NCBI GenBank assembly: GCA_002355495.1
Contig: AP017424.1
Coordinates: 1,550,001-1,614,000 of the forward strand
Direction: 5' to 3'
Source of the DNA: Streptomyces laurentii
GTDB lineage: Bacteria; Actinomycetota; Actinomycetes; Streptomycetales; Streptomycetaceae
Length of the DNA stretch: 64,000 nt
Shown here: positions 21,012 through 30,821 of the stretch, piece after piece
How positions within the stretch are numbered: the stretch's first letter is position 1
Layout of the letters: each line of letters opens with the position of its first letter
Position numbers and translations under genes: made by a program
Notes under the pieces: model-generated
What the model was told of the DNA's origin: nothing
The model's database searches: none
The model's input: the letters and a program-made list of their open reading frames with translations, nothing else

Positions 21012-22939
21012 TCAGAGCCCTCTTCGCCGGCGGGCGTCGGCCACCTGCGCGAGCACCTGCCGCATGACCGCGCTCCCCGCCGGGAAGGCCGGGGGCTCGT
21101 ACGTCCAGGCGTGCCCCACCCACGGGTCGGCGAGGTGGTCGTCGGGGACCGGGGTGAGCCGGGACAGCGAGCGCCACAGCGGATCGAGCACCGGTCCGTA
21201 CGCGGCGGCCTCCGCCGGGTCCGCGACCATCAGCAGCTGGGTGCCGACCGCCGGACCCTCGTCGGCGAGGTAGCGCAGCTGGGTGACGGCCCGGTCGTCG
21301 AAGCCGTGCGGGAAGTCGTGCACCACCAGCAGGTGCGCGGCGGTGTCCACGCCCGGCGGCAGGTCCTCGGCCGCGCCCGCCCGCAACGCCATCTGCAGCA
21401 GGTCGACCCGCTCGGTGAGCTGGGCCAGGGTCGCCGAGACCCCGGCCGCCCCGGCCGCCGGCGGCGCCTCCAGGACGCCCGCCTCGACGAGCGGGGCGAA
21501 GGCGGCGGCGCCCGCGCCGGCCGGGTCGATCGCCCGGACCCGCAGGTCGTACGCCGGGTGCGCGGCGAGCAGCCGGACGGTGTGCGCGACGGCGCAGTCC
21601 AGGGCGAGCCGGCGCCGCTCGGCCTCGTCCAGGAGCGCCGACGCCTCACCGTGGCCGCGCCCGCTGTCCACCCACAGGCCGCGCGCGAGCGGCAGCCGGG
21701 CCAGGAACGGGACGCACAGTCCGGGCTCCTCGGGCAGATGCAGATCGCCAAGGCGGACGGCCATCGGGGCCTCCTCCGGCACCCGGTACGCCTGCCAGAC
21801 CGGGCTGTCCCAGCGGGCGTACGCGGGCGGCAGCGCGGGCTCGACCACCTCGGACTCGGCGATGAGCTGGGTGAGATCGCGGTCCAGCGCCTCCTGGGCG
21901 CGGGCCACCAGTTCGTCGTGCTTCGCCCGGGCGGCGGCCCGGGCCGCGTCGCCGGCGCCGCCCATCCGCTGCCGCGGGTCGGACAGCAGCCGGTCCAGCT
22001 CCTGTTCGAGCCGGGAGTCGGCGAACGCGCGGGCGCTGCGGTACGCGGCGGTGGTCCGGGCCAGATCCTCGAACATGCCCCACACCTGGTTGTACAGCCG
22101 CTCGTCCATCGACCAGCCGGCCGCGTCACCGGCGACGGGCGCCGGGTTCGCGCCGGAGGCGGGATCCGGGGCGGGCGCGGGCGTGGGTGCGGGTGCCGGG
22201 GTGGGCGTGGGGCCGGGCGGCGGCGCGGATGGGTGTAGTCGACGCGGCCCGTGGAGGCGGCCGGCCGCTCGGGGGCGGCCGGGGTGGGCGGCGGCGTGGG
22301 AGCGGGCGCGGGGGCCGCGGCGGTGTACGGGGAGCGGTCCCGGCCGGTCCCGGGGACGCGCGGGGGCGGGGCGGCGACCGAGCGGGCCGCGCCCTGGGCG
22401 ACGGCCTCCAGGACCGTGCCGGCCAGTTCGCCGGCGCCCGGGAGGCCCTGGTCGGCGAGGAGCGCGGCGAGCCCGCCCTCGTACCCCTGGCCGACGGCCC
22501 GGACCTTCCAGGCGCCCTGCCGGCGGTACAGCTCCAGGGCGATCAGCGCGGACTCGCGGTCGAGTCCGTCGATCGTGTACGTGACGAGGGTGTCCCCGTC
22601 GGGGCCGGTGACGCCGACGACGGGGACGGCCGTGGCCCCGAAGCGGGCCGGGCCGCCCACGCCGGTGGGCAGGGCGAGCAGGACGCTGACGCGGTGGACG
22701 GAGTCCCGTACCGCCGCCAGGTCGACCGCGAGCCGGTGGGTCGCGGCGGCCTGCCGGGACACCTCGATCCCGGGCAGCGCGGCCGCGCCCGGGTGGACGA
22801 CGGCCTCGGGGCCCGCGACACGGCCCTGCTCGTCGCCGAGGGTGGCCGCGGCGAGGACCGGATGACCGGCCGAGACCCGGATCTCCAGGCGGGTGTGGGG
22901 CAGGGGGTGGTTCTGCCCCCGGACCAGCTCGGCGGTCAT
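21012..22939 (-). pseudogene. TerD-domain protein with FtsK-like C-terminal half, -1 frameshift
   Basis: The N-terminal ~165 residues are a TerD-type beta-sandwich (starts M-T-A-E-L-V-R-G-Q-N-H-P), followed by a Pro/Ala linker and a ~370-residue C-terminal half whose R-G-L-W-V-D-S-G-R-G-H-G-E-A-S and L-L-V-V-H-D-F-P look like an FtsK/EccC-type ATPase fold with a degenerate P-loop. The two halves are in different frames (N-terminal frame runs on as Arg/Pro-rich nonsense). One extra G in the plus-strand GG at 22227-22228 rejoins them as H-P-A-P-P-P-G. Total about 642 residues. It lies just upstream of terC on the same strand, and 62 nt downstream of another TerD gene. Confidence 0.8.
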
Positions 22940-23001
22940 CGCGTGCGTCTCTCCTCTATGCAGGTATGGGTGGGCGGTGCCGTGCGGCCCGGTCGTCCGG
23001 G

Positions 23002-23580
23002 TTACAGAACCGGGAAGATCGCCGGCATCAGGTCCTGGAAGGTACGGCCGTTGGCGGGGTTGCCGATGGCCGTCATCTGCCAGCCGGTGCCGGCCCGGTG
23101 GACCTTGGCCATGATCTGCGCGGTGTACGGGCCGCCGCCGTCGAGCGTGTAGCGGGCCAGCTCCTGGCCGTTGGTCTCGTCGACCAGGCGGCAGAACGCG
23201 TTCTGCACCTCCTGGAAGGTCTGGCCGGTGAAGGAGTTCACCGTGAAGACGATCGAGTCGATGTGGACCGGGATCCGCTGGAGGTCCACCAGGATGGCCT
23301 CGTCGTCGCCGCCCTGGCCGACGCCGCCGACCAGGTTGTCGCCGGTGTGGCGGACGGAGCCGTCGTCGCTCACCAGGTGGCGGAAGAAGACCACGTCGAC
23401 CGGCTGCTTGTCGGCGAAGAGGACGGCCGAGGCGTCCAGGTCGATCTCACGCGTACGCGAGCCGAACAGGCCGCGGCGGGGCGCCGCCTTCCAGCCCAGG
23501 CCCATCCGTACGGAGGTCAGGCTGCCCCCGTCCTCCTTCTCCAGGCTGATGGCCTGCCCCTTGGTCATGTTGACCGTCAC
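23002..23580 (-). CDS. TerD-family stress protein
   Basis: 192-residue TerD (calcium-binding tellurite-resistance) protein: G-Q-A-I-S-L-E-K near the N-terminus, D-L-D-A-S-A-V-L-F, S-D-D-G-S-V-R-H-T-G-D-N, the acidic G-Q-G-G-D-D-E-A-I calcium-site stretch, and V-F-T-V-N-S-F-T-G-Q-T-F-Q. GTG at 23580 is taken as the start because GAGGGG lies 6 nt before it; an ATG four codons in is possible. Its K-A-A-P-R-R-G-L-F-G insertion after the first strands is a variant of the family loop. Likely in one unit with the larger TerD-domain gene downstream. Confidence 0.92.
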   Translation of the reverse strand: MTVNMTKGQAISLEKEDGGSLTSVRMGLGWKAAPRRGLFGSRTREIDLDASAVLFADKQPVDVVFFRHLVSDDGSVRHTGDNLVGGVGQGGDDEAILVDLQRIPVHIDSIVFTVNSFTGQTFQEVQNAFCRLVDETNGQELARYTLDGGGPYTAQIMAKVHRAGTGWQMTAIGNPANGRTFQDLMPAIFPVL

Positions 23581-23719
23581 GCGCTGCCCCTCTCATCGGT
23601 GTGATCAGAACCCTACGCAGCCACACTGACAATCTGCCCGGACCGGACCCGTTTCGTGTCGTTGTTGCAACACATGCGGGCCGGTCCGCGGCGTGGGGGC
23701 GGACCCCGCCAGGGCCCGG

Positions 23720-25858
23720 CTAGCCGAGCCCGGCCTCCTTCATCTGGCGCAGTTCCTTCTTCAGTTCGGAGACCTCGTCGCGCAGCCGGGCGGCGACCTC
23801 GAACTGCAGCTCGGCGGCGGCCGCCTTCATCCGCTCCGTCATCTCCTCGATGATCCCGGCCAGTTCGGTCGCCGGACGGTCGCCCAGGTCGACCGCCGAT
23901 CCCGCCTTGGCGCCCTTGGCCGCGGCCTTGGGCGTGTGCGCGGCGAGCGACGGCACCGGGGACTTCGCGCCCTTGCCGTCCTTGCCCTTGCGGTAGCCGG
24001 TGCCCAGCAGCTGCTCGGTGTCGACCTCCTCGCGCGCGATGGTGGCGACGATGTCGTTGATCTTCTTGCGCAGCGGCTGCGGGTCGATCCCGTTGGCCTT
24101 GTTGTACGCGATCTGCTTCTCGCGGCGCCGGTTGGTCTCGTCGATGGCCTTGTCCATCGCCGGGGTGATGGTGTCGGCGTACATGTGGACCTGGCCGGAG
24201 ACGTTACGGGCGGCACGGCCGATGGTCTGGATGAGCGAGGTGCCGGAGCGCAGGAAGCCCTGCTTGTCGGCGTCGAGGATGGCGACCAGCGACACCTCGG
24301 GGAGGTCGAGGCCCTCGCGCAGCAGGTTGATGCCGACGAGGACGTCGTACTCGCCCGCGCGCAGTTCGCGCAGCAGCTCGATACGGCGCAGGGTGTCGAC
24401 GTCGCTGTGCAGATAGCGGACCCGGATGCCCAGTTCGAGGAAGTAGTCGGTGAGGTCCTCGGACATCTTCTTGGTGAGGGTGGTGACCAGGACGCGCTCG
24501 TCGCGCTCGGTGCGCAGCCGGATCTCGTGCACCAGGTCGTCGATCTGGCCCTCGGTGGGCTTGACGACGACCTCGGGGTCGACGAGGCCGGTCGGGCGGA
24601 TGATCTGCTCGACGAAGCCGTCCGAGCGGGACAGTTCGTAGGCGCCGGGGGTGGCGGAGAGGTACACGGTCTGGCCGATCCGCTCCTGGAACTCCTCCCA
24701 CTTCAGCGGGCGGTTGTCGAGCGCGGACGGCAGCCGGAAGCCGTGGTCGACGAGGGTGCGCTTGCGGGAGGCGTCGCCCTCGTACATGGCGCCGATCTGC
24801 GGCACGGTGACGTGCGACTCGTCGATGACGAGCAGGAAGTCCTCGGGGAAGTAGTCGAGGAGGGTGTTCGGCGGGGAGCCGGGGAGACGGCCGTCGAAGT
24901 GCATCGAGTAGTTCTCGATGCCGGAGCAGGAGCCGATCTGCCGCATCATCTCGATGTCGTACGTGGTGCGCATGCGCAGCCGCTGCGCCTCCAGGAGCTT
25001 GCCCTGCTTCTCCAGCTCCTTCAGGCGCTGCTCCAGCTCCGTCTCGATGTCGTTGACGGCCCGCTCCATGCGCTCGGGGCCCGCGACGTAGTGGCTGGCG
25101 GGGAACACGTACAGCTGCTGGTCCTCGCTGATGATCTCGCCGGTCAGCGGGTGGAGGGTGGAGAGGGCCTCGATCTCGTCGCCGAACATCTCGATGCGGA
25201 CGGCGAGCTCCTCGTACACCGGGAAGATCTCGATGGTGTCGCCGCGGACCCGGAAGGTGCCGCGGGAGAACGCCAGGTCGTTGCGCGTGTACTGGATGTC
25301 GACGAAGCGGCGGAGCAGCTGGTCGCGGTCGATCTCCTCGCCCACCTTGAGGGGGACCATGCGGTCCACGTACTCCTGCGGCGTGCCGAGGCCGTAGATG
25401 CAGGAGACGGAGGCGACCACGACGACATCGCGGCGGGTCAGCAGCGAGTTGGTCGCGGAGTGGCGCAGCCGCTCGACCTCCTCGTTGATGGAGGAGTCCT
25501 TCTCGATGTACGTGTCCGACTGCGGGACGTACGCCTCGGGCTGGTAGTAGTCGTAGTACGAGACGAAGTACTCGACCGCGTTGTTCGGCAGGAGCTCGCG
25601 GAACTCGTTGGCCAGCTGGGCGGCCAGCGTCTTGTTCGGCGCCATCACCAGGGTGGGGCGCTGGAGCTTCTCGATCATCCAGGCGGTGGTCGCCGACTTG
25701 CCGGTACCGGTGGCGCCGAGCAGCACGACGTCCTTCTCGCCGGCGCGGATGCGCCGGTCGAGTTCGGCGATGGCCGCGGGCTGGTCGCCGTTGGGCTGGT
25801 AGGGGCTGACGACCTCGAAAGGCGCCACCGAGCGTTCGATCTTGGAAACGGGCCGCAT
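23720..25858 (-). CDS. uvrB: Excinuclease ABC subunit B
   Basis: Central damage-verifying helicase of nucleotide excision repair. 712 residues: Walker A G-A-T-G-T-G-K-S at 48-55, the beta-hairpin [10 protein letters not shown] near 100, V-I-D-E-S-H (DExH), helicase motifs [11 protein letters not shown] and Q-T-I-G-R-A-A-R-N, and a C-terminal UVR coiled coil ([14 protein letters not shown]) that meets UvrC. Residues ~610-660 are a Lys/Ala/Pro-rich linker longer than in enterobacteria. A perfect PafBC-type promoter ends 6 nt before the ATG, so the message is probably leaderless and damage-inducible. Confidence 0.97.
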   Translation of the reverse strand: MRPVSKIERSVAPFEVVSPYQPNGDQPAAIAELDRRIRAGEKDVVLLGATGTGKSATTAWMIEKLQRPTLVMAPNKTLAAQLANEFRELLPNNAVEYFVSYYDYYQPEAYVPQSDTYIEKDSSINEEVERLRHSATNSLLTRRDVVVVASVSCIYGLGTPQEYVDRMVPLKVGEEIDRDQLLRRFVDIQYTRNDLAFSRGTFRVRGDTIEIFPVYEELAVRIEMFGDEIEALSTLHPLTGEIISEDQQLYVFPASHYVAGPERMERAVNDIETELEQRLKELEKQGKLLEAQRLRMRTTYDIEMMRQIGSCSGIENYSMHFDGRLPGSPPNTLLDYFPEDFLLVIDESHVTVPQIGAMYEGDASRKRTLVDHGFRLPSALDNRPLKWEEFQERIGQTVYLSATPGAYELSRSDGFVEQIIRPTGLVDPEVVVKPTEGQIDDLVHEIRLRTERDERVLVTTLTKKMSEDLTDYFLELGIRVRYLHSDVDTLRRIELLRELRAGEYDVLVGINLLREGLDLPEVSLVAILDADKQGFLRSGTSLIQTIGRAARNVSGQVHMYADTITPAMDKAIDETNRRREKQIAYNKANGIDPQPLRKKINDIVATIAREEVDTEQLLGTGYRKGKDGKGAKSPVPSLAAHTPKAAAKGAKAGSAVDLGDRPATELAGIIEEMTERMKAAAAELQFEVAARLRDEVSELKKELRQMKEAGLG

Positions 25859-25864
25859 GTCACC

Positions 25865-25887
25865 ACGGTACGACCCGGCACTGACAG
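25865..25887 (-). promoter_or_regulatory. PafBC-type (RecA-independent damage) promoter of uvrB
   Basis: Minus strand reads CTGTCAGTG, 8 nt, TACCGT (-10 at 25865-25870), then 6 nt to the ATG. This fits the mycobacterial RecA-independent damage motif (TTGTCRGTG-N8-TAnnnT) at all fixed positions except the first T. Confidence 0.7.
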
Positions 25888-25972
25888 AGGGGGCCCGATC
25901 GCCCTCGGCGGGGGTGGCCGCAGGGGCCTGGCGGGGGTGGCCGGAGGGGTCCGGACCGGCCGTACGGCGGGG

Positions 25973-26881
25973 CTACCAGTCCTGGGAGCGGTAGGCGTCG
26001 CGGGGCACGGAGCGGCGGCCGGCGGGGCGGGCGGCGGACCAGTTCGCGGGCTCGCCGTAGGCCGGGACCCGGCGCGGGGCCGGCACCCCGCCCACCCGGT
26101 GCCGGGAGCGGCCGCGGGCGGCGGGCCGCTGCCAGTCGGGCTCGCCGAGCACGAGCAGCGGGTCGAACATCACGACGACGGCGGCGAGCAGCAGGAACAC
26201 TCCCGGGCCGATCAGCAGGGGCAGCAGCAGCGTGGTGGGGCTGTCGCCGGTGCCGGTGGCGGGCATCCCGGGGAGTTGGGCCAGTTCCACGTGGACGGCG
26301 CCCATGGCGGTGTAGTGCATACCGCTGACGGCGAGCCCCATGACCATGCTGGCGCCGAGGCTGGGCAGGAAGCCGCGGACGGAGACGGCGGCCCACAGGG
26401 CGACGGTGGAGGCCACGACGGCGATGACGACGGAGAGCGCGACGGTGAGGGTGTCGTATCCGATCGTTCCGTGCAGCCGCATTCCGGCCATGCCCAGGTA
26501 GTGCATGGTGGCGACGCCGAGGCCGGTGACGGTGCCGCCGGTCACCAGGGGGAGCGCGGTGGCGCCGCGGTAGCCGACGATGAAGATGCCGATGCCGACC
26601 ATGACGACGGCGACGCCGAGGCTGGCGAAGGTGAGGGGCCGGTCGTAGGTGATCGGGGCCTGCCGGACGGAGAAGCCCATCATGGCGATGAAGTGCATGG
26701 TCCAGATGCCGGTGCCGATGGAGGTGGCGCCGAGCGTCAGCCAGCCGGCCTTGAAGGTGTCGCGGTGGCGGAGGGATCTGGTGGTGCAGCGCAGTCCGAG
26801 CGCGCCGCCGAGGCAGGCCATGAGAAAGGCCGCCACCGGCGTGACGAGGCCGTAGCTGAATCCGTCGACCGTGCCCTGCAT
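25973..26881 (-). CDS. MHYT-domain integral membrane sensor
   Basis: 302-residue protein with about seven membrane helices. Three MHYT motifs are visible: T-M-H-F-I-A-M-M-G, T-M-H-Y-L-G-M-A-G and G-M-H-Y-T-A-M-G. The conserved Met/His residues face the outer membrane side and are proposed to bind copper and sense diatomic gases. There is no attached GGDEF, EAL or kinase domain; the tail is a short Arg/Pro-rich cytosolic stretch. Start set at ATG 26881 behind a GGAGG site. Divergent from ogt. Confidence 0.9.
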   Translation of the reverse strand: MQGTVDGFSYGLVTPVAAFLMACLGGALGLRCTTRSLRHRDTFKAGWLTLGATSIGTGIWTMHFIAMMGFSVRQAPITYDRPLTFASLGVAVVMVGIGIFIVGYRGATALPLVTGGTVTGLGVATMHYLGMAGMRLHGTIGYDTLTVALSVVIAVVASTVALWAAVSVRGFLPSLGASMVMGLAVSGMHYTAMGAVHVELAQLPGMPATGTGDSPTTLLLPLLIGPGVFLLLAAVVVMFDPLLVLGEPDWQRPAARGRSRHRVGGVPAPRRVPAYGEPANWSAARPAGRRSVPRDAYRSQDW

Positions 26882-27007
26882 GAGCGTGTGTCCTCCACCC
26901 CTGGTGCCACGTCGTCCGAAAACAGTCGGTACCGCTGAGTACTGCCAGCGAATTATGGCGCTCGGCGAGGACATCCGGCCATGGAGTCCGAGTAAAGATC
27001 CACCCGC

Positions 27008-27029
27008 TGTCGGTGGAGGGTCGTACCGT
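27008..27029 (+). promoter_or_regulatory. PafBC-type promoter of ogt
   Basis: TGTCGGTG (27008-27015), 8 nt, TACCGT (27024-27029), then 7 nt to the ATG at 27037. It has the same motif and spacing as the uvrB promoter. Confidence 0.7.
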
Positions 27030-27036
27030 GATCGGC

Positions 27037-27600
27037 ATGAAGCGTGAGAAGCCGGGAGCGGACGGTGCGGCGGGCCGGGTGGAGTGGTCGGTGGTGCCGA
27101 GTGGCATCGGGCCTCTGCTGCTCGCCGCGACGGACCGGGGGCTGGTGTGCGTGGCGTTCCACGCCGAGGGGCCGGTGCGGGACAGAGCCCTGGAGCGGCT
27201 GGGGGCGGCGTTCGGCGAAGAGCCGGTGGAGGACGCGTCGGGGTGGCTCGCCGAGCCGATCCGGCAGCTCAGGGCCTATTTCGACGGGAGTCTCAAAAGC
27301 TTCGACGTCACGTTGGACTGGTCGCTGGTGACCGGATTCAACCGCCGGGTTCTGCGCGAGCTGGCCGACGGCGTCCCCTACGGGACGGTGGTCGGGTACG
27401 GAGACCTCGCCCGGCGGGTCGGGGAGCCGGCGGCGGCGCAGGCGGTCGGCGCGGCGATGGGGGCCAATCCGCTGCCGGTCGTGGTGCCGTGTCACCGGGT
27501 GGTGGAGCGGGACGGCGGGATCGGGGGATTCGGCGGCGGTCTGGAGACCAAGCGGCGGCTGCTGGCCCTGGAGGGTGTGCTGCCGGAGCCGTTGTTCTGA
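27037..27600 (+). CDS. ogt: Methylated-DNA-protein-cysteine methyltransferase
   Basis: Removes alkyl groups from O6-alkylguanine onto its own cysteine. 187 residues. Active site P-C-H-R in V-V-V-P-C-H-R-V-V, helix-turn-helix with V-P-Y-G-T-V-V-G-Y-G-D-L-A-R-R-V, and a C-terminal G-G-F-G-G-G-L-E-T-K-R-R-L-L. GTG codons at 27013 and 27028 are in frame, and GGAGGG lies before the latter, but that GTG overlaps the -10 of the damage-type promoter, so a leaderless start at the ATG 27037 is preferred. Confidence 0.92.
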   Translation: MKREKPGADGAAGRVEWSVVPSGIGPLLLAATDRGLVCVAFHAEGPVRDRALERLGAAFGEEPVEDASGWLAEPIRQLRAYFDGSLKSFDVTLDWSLVTGFNRRVLRELADGVPYGTVVGYGDLARRVGEPAAAQAVGAAMGANPLPVVVPCHRVVERDGGIGGFGGGLETKRRLLALEGVLPEPLF

Positions 27601-27635
27601 TCCGGGCCCGGCCGCGCCGGACCTCTCCGCGCCGG

Positions 27636-27657
27636 GCCTCCCTCACGAAGGGGAGGC
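27636..27657 (+). terminator. Terminator after ogt
   Basis: Perfect 7-bp stem GCCTCCC / GGGAGGC (27636-27642, 27651-27657), 8-nt loop, followed by the slightly T-rich TCCTGTTCT. Confidence 0.5.
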
Positions 27658-27733
27658 TCCTGTTCTGACAGAGTGCGCGGGGTTCCGGCTATCGGACGTT
27701 CCCTCGTCAGGGGCGGGCTGGCACACTGCGTAA

Positions 27734-29053
27734 GTGACCGACACCCCCAGTGCCCCTGACAAACTCGCGGCGGACGAGATATCCGGCTCCTCCCCCGGAT
27801 CCTCCGGCTCCCCCGCCGTCTCTCCCGACCGGCTCCCGGCGCTGCGGCGCCGGATCCAGGCCGTGCTCATCGCCACCCAGATCCTCGGCGGACTCGGCAT
27901 CGCCATCGGCGTCGCCCTGGCCGCCGTCCTCGCCAAGGAGGTCAGCGGTACGGAGGCCCTGGCGGGTCTCGCGTCGACGGCGTCGGTGGTCGGGCCCGCC
28001 CTGCTCGCGATGCCGCTCGCCGCGCTGATGGCCCGGCGCGGACGGCGGGCCGGACTGGTCCTCGCCTACCTGGTCGGCGCCGTCGGCGCGGGGGTCGCGG
28101 TCCTCGGCGCGGCGATCGGCAGCTTCCCGGTGCTCCTGCTCGGCCTCGTCGGCTTCGGGGCCGGCTCCTCGGCCAACCTCGCGGCCCGGTTCGCGGCGGC
28201 CGACCTCGCCGAGCCCGACCGGCGGGCCCGGGCCATCTCGACCGTGGTGTGGGCCACCACCATCGGCGCCGTCCTCGGCCCGAACGTCGCCGCCCCGGCC
28301 GGCGAGAGCGTGGCGGGCCTCGGCATCCCGGTGGCCGCCGGGCCCTTCGTCTGGGCGTCGGGGGTGTTCATCGTCTCCGCCGCGATGGTGGCGCTGCTGC
28401 TGCGGCCCGACCCGCTGCTGACCGCTCGCGCGCTGGCCGGTCCGGAGGAGGCCGCGGCGGCCGACGGCCGTTCCCTGAAGGCCGGTCTGCGGGCCGTACG
28501 GGAGTCCTCGCGGGCCCGGCTCGCCCTGGTGACCGTGGCGATCTCGCACACGGCGATGGTGTCGATCATGTCGATGACACCGGTCGCGCTCAGCCACCAC
28601 GGGGCGGACATCCGGCTGATCGGCCTGGTGATCAGCGGTCACATCGCCGGCATGTACGCCTTCTCGCCGGTCATGGGCTGGCTGTCGGACCGGCTCGGCC
28701 GGCTCTCGGTGATCGGCCTCGCGGTGGCGCTGCTCGCCGTCGCCGCCCTGCTCGCCGGAACGGCGGGACCGAGCCACGGACAGACCGCGCTCGGCCTGTT
28801 CGTGCTGGGCCTCGGCTGGTCGGCCGGACTCGTCTCGGGCTCCGCGCTGCTCACGGACTCCGTCCCGCAGGCGGCCCGCGCGGCCGTCCAGGGGCTCTCC
28901 GACTTCATCATGAACGCCGCGGCGGGGGTCGGCGGGCTGTCCGCCGGCCTGATCGTCTCCCAGGCGGGTTACGGCTGGCTCAACGTGGTCGGCGCGTGTC
29001 TGCTGCTGCCGATGGCGTTCCTCGCGGTCCGGGCGGCGACCCGCCGCGCCTGA
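27734..29053 (+). CDS. MFS transporter
   Basis: 439 residues starting at GTG, with a 40-residue hydrophilic N-terminus and twelve hydrophobic helices. The loop 2-3 motif is present as M-A-R-R-G-R-R-A-G and the loop 8-9 copy as L-S-D-R-L-G-R-L-S. It resembles drug:H+ antiporter-like MFS proteins; the substrate is unknown. No ribosome-binding site is seen upstream of the GTG, so the transcript may be leaderless. It is followed by a bidirectional terminator shared with the cupin gene. Confidence 0.88.
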   Translation: MTDTPSAPDKLAADEISGSSPGSSGSPAVSPDRLPALRRRIQAVLIATQILGGLGIAIGVALAAVLAKEVSGTEALAGLASTASVVGPALLAMPLAALMARRGRRAGLVLAYLVGAVGAGVAVLGAAIGSFPVLLLGLVGFGAGSSANLAARFAAADLAEPDRRARAISTVVWATTIGAVLGPNVAAPAGESVAGLGIPVAAGPFVWASGVFIVSAAMVALLLRPDPLLTARALAGPEEAAAADGRSLKAGLRAVRESSRARLALVTVAISHTAMVSIMSMTPVALSHHGADIRLIGLVISGHIAGMYAFSPVMGWLSDRLGRLSVIGLAVALLAVAALLAGTAGPSHGQTALGLFVLGLGWSAGLVSGSALLTDSVPQAARAAVQGLSDFIMNAAAGVGGLSAGLIVSQAGYGWLNVVGACLLLPMAFLAVRAATRRA

Positions 29054-29060
29054 GCACGGG

Positions 29061-29085
29061 CCTTGGGCCCGGCGCGGGCCCAGGG
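29061..29085. terminator. Bidirectional terminator between MFS and cupin genes
   Basis: 11-bp stem with one mismatch (29061-29071 with 29075-29085) and a 3-nt loop in the 41-nt gap between convergent stops. Confidence 0.7.
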
Positions 29086-29094
29086 CGGCCGTCC

Positions 29095-29451
29095 TCAGAG
29101 GCTGATGTGATACGCCTTGCGCAGGGTCTCGTGCACGGTCCAGGTGGTGCGGTCGCCCTCGCGGAGCACGCAGGCGTCGCCCGGGCCGATCTCCAGGGTG
29201 TCGCCGCCCTCGATCTCGACGGTGGCCCGGCCGCTGACGACGACGAAGAGTTCGTTCGCCTCGGTGTCGGTGACCACGCCCGGGGTGATCTGCCAGATGC
29301 CGCGGATCTGCGTGCCGTCGGCCGACTCCCACAGGACCTTGCCGGTCACCTCGGGGGTGCCGGAGACGATCTGGCCCGGGTCCAGGGGCTCGGGTTCGAG
29401 TGCGGCGTCGGGGATGTGGACGGCGAAGGACGGCTGCGTGTGCGTGGTCAT
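29095..29451 (-). CDS. Small cupin-domain protein
   Basis: 118 residues forming one cupin barrel: G-I-W-Q-I-T-P-G-V-V-T-D, N-E-L-F-V-V-V-S-G-R-A-T-V, I-G-P-G-D-A-C-V-L-R-E-G-D and T-W-T-V-H-E-T. The usual His-rich metal motif is mostly replaced, as in DUF861-type (ureidoglycolate-hydrolase-like) cupins, so catalytic metal binding is doubtful. The start is the ATG at 29451; a longer frame upstream has no cupin similarity. Function unknown. Confidence 0.85.
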   Translation of the reverse strand: MTTHTQPSFAVHIPDAALEPEPLDPGQIVSGTPEVTGKVLWESADGTQIRGIWQITPGVVTDTEANELFVVVSGRATVEIEGGDTLEIGPGDACVLREGDRTTWTVHETLRKAYHISL

Positions 29452-29894
29452 GGGCGGCGACTGTAGCGGGGCCGGCACCCCGTTCCGGCGCCGGGTCGGC
29501 CCGGAGGAGAGCCTTCCGTCTCCCTTCCCGCCCGGGGACTTCACCGCGGCTCCGACGGCGACGGATTCCGTGGCGGCCGCCGGCGGCGCGGGCCCGGCCG
29601 AAACGCCGTACGGACGGCGGCGGGCGGGGTGACGGAGCACGGATTCCGCAGAGCGCGCTCCGGGGCGTCCCGCGCGCTCCCGGTGCGGAAACGGAAGCGG
29701 AGGCGCACTCTCCACTCCGGGGCGGCCGGACCGGCTCCAGGGAGCCGCCGGGCTCGTACGGCCCGTTCGGTGAACCCGGTGAACCCATCCGGAATCCCGC
29801 CCACCCTCCTGACAAAGCGGACCGAACGGCGTCACACTCCTCGACAGAGCCAATCCCCCCACAACTCCTCCCCCACCCTGGACAGGAGAGTGCG
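29452..29894. other. 443-nt intergenic region between the cupin and C39-peptidase genes
   Basis: Divergent promoter region. No gene with family character on either strand. A CTGACA at 29808-29813 could be part of a promoter for the peptidase gene, but the -10 is unclear. An AGGAGAG site at 29884-29890 serves the downstream ATG. No riboswitch pattern was recognised. Confidence 0.5.
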
Positions 29895-30821
29895 ATGCCG
29901 GCCACCCCCGCCCTGCTCCGCGCCGCCGTGCTCACGGCCGCGGCACTCCTCACCACCGCCACCGCGGCGACGGCCACGGCCTCGGCCGTGCCCGTATCCC
30001 CCGCCGCCTCCCCCCGCTCCGTCTCCGCGCCGGAACCCGATACCGCCCCGGAACCCGACACCGCGCCTGGCACCGCGCCCGATGCCGCCCCCGGCGCCGC
30101 GTACAAGGCCGCCCACGACACCCTCGGCCCCCAGCGGCTCACCCCCGCCCAGCGCGAACAGGCCGCCGCCAAGCAGGTGAAGGCCGAGGCCTCGTACGCG
30201 AGGGCGCTGGGGCTGCGCACCGCGGGCCTCCTCGCCGGCTACAAGCTGTCCGGCGGCATCCAGCAGCCGCAGCAGACCTCGTACTGGTGCGGCCCGGCCA
30301 TGCTGGTGGCCGCCCAGTCCGCCCATGACGAGGTGGGCGGCCGCTCCCAGCAGGACGCGGCCACCCTGCTGAAGACGAACACCTCGGGCACGGCCTGGTA
30401 CGGGATCAACATCAACGTGCCGAGCCCGACCGGGTATCCCGTGGCCGACGCGCTCAACAGCCGGCTGCCGGGCGCCGGCTACGTACCCAACGCCCTCCCG
30501 TACACCCCCACCGCCGCCGACAAGACCGCCTTCAAGCAGCACATCACCCACGACACCGACAACGACTACGCGATCGCGGGCAACGCCTGGGAGGTGCCGG
30601 GCGGTCCGCATCTCGTGGGGCATCCGAACATCGAGATCTTCCACTGGGTCGCGGTCGACGGCTACAACACGGACACGGCGGCCGGGGAGGTCGACTACCT
30701 CGATCCGGTCGGCGGGGTGAGCACCAGTGTCATCTCGTGGGCGGGCTCCGTGCCGAAGTCCGCGCACATCTCCTCGGACACCCTCACCACCATCATGGGC
30801 GGCCGTGGGTACGTCTGGTAG
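29895..30821 (+). CDS. Secreted C39-family cysteine peptidase
   Basis: 308 residues. N-terminal signal peptide (about 1-35) then a Pro/Ala/Asp-rich spacer with T-A-P-E-P-D-T-A-P repeats, and a papain-like C39 domain: Q-T-S-Y-W-C-G-P-A-M carries the nucleophile Cys and I-F-H-W-V-A-V-D-G-Y the catalytic His, followed by a D-P asparagine/aspartate position (Y-L-D-P-V-G-G). It is not fused to an ABC exporter, so it is a free extracellular protease. AGGAGAG lies 5 nt before the ATG. The downstream lipoprotein gene overlaps its last 17 nt. Confidence 0.87.
   Translation: MPATPALLRAAVLTAAALLTTATAATATASAVPVSPAASPRSVSAPEPDTAPEPDTAPGTAPDAAPGAAYKAAHDTLGPQRLTPAQREQAAAKQVKAEASYARALGLRTAGLLAGYKLSGGIQQPQQTSYWCGPAMLVAAQSAHDEVGGRSQQDAATLLKTNTSGTAWYGININVPSPTGYPVADALNSRLPGAGYVPNALPYTPTAADKTAFKQHITHDTDNDYAIAGNAWEVPGGPHLVGHPNIEIFHWVAVDGYNTDTAAGEVDYLDPVGGVSTSVISWAGSVPKSAHISSDTLTTIMGGRGYVW

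Noticed and set aside
27028..27600. GTG 27028 as start of ogt behind GGAGGG
   Set aside because: The GTG overlaps the -10 hexamer of a well-matched damage promoter; ATG 27037 is better.
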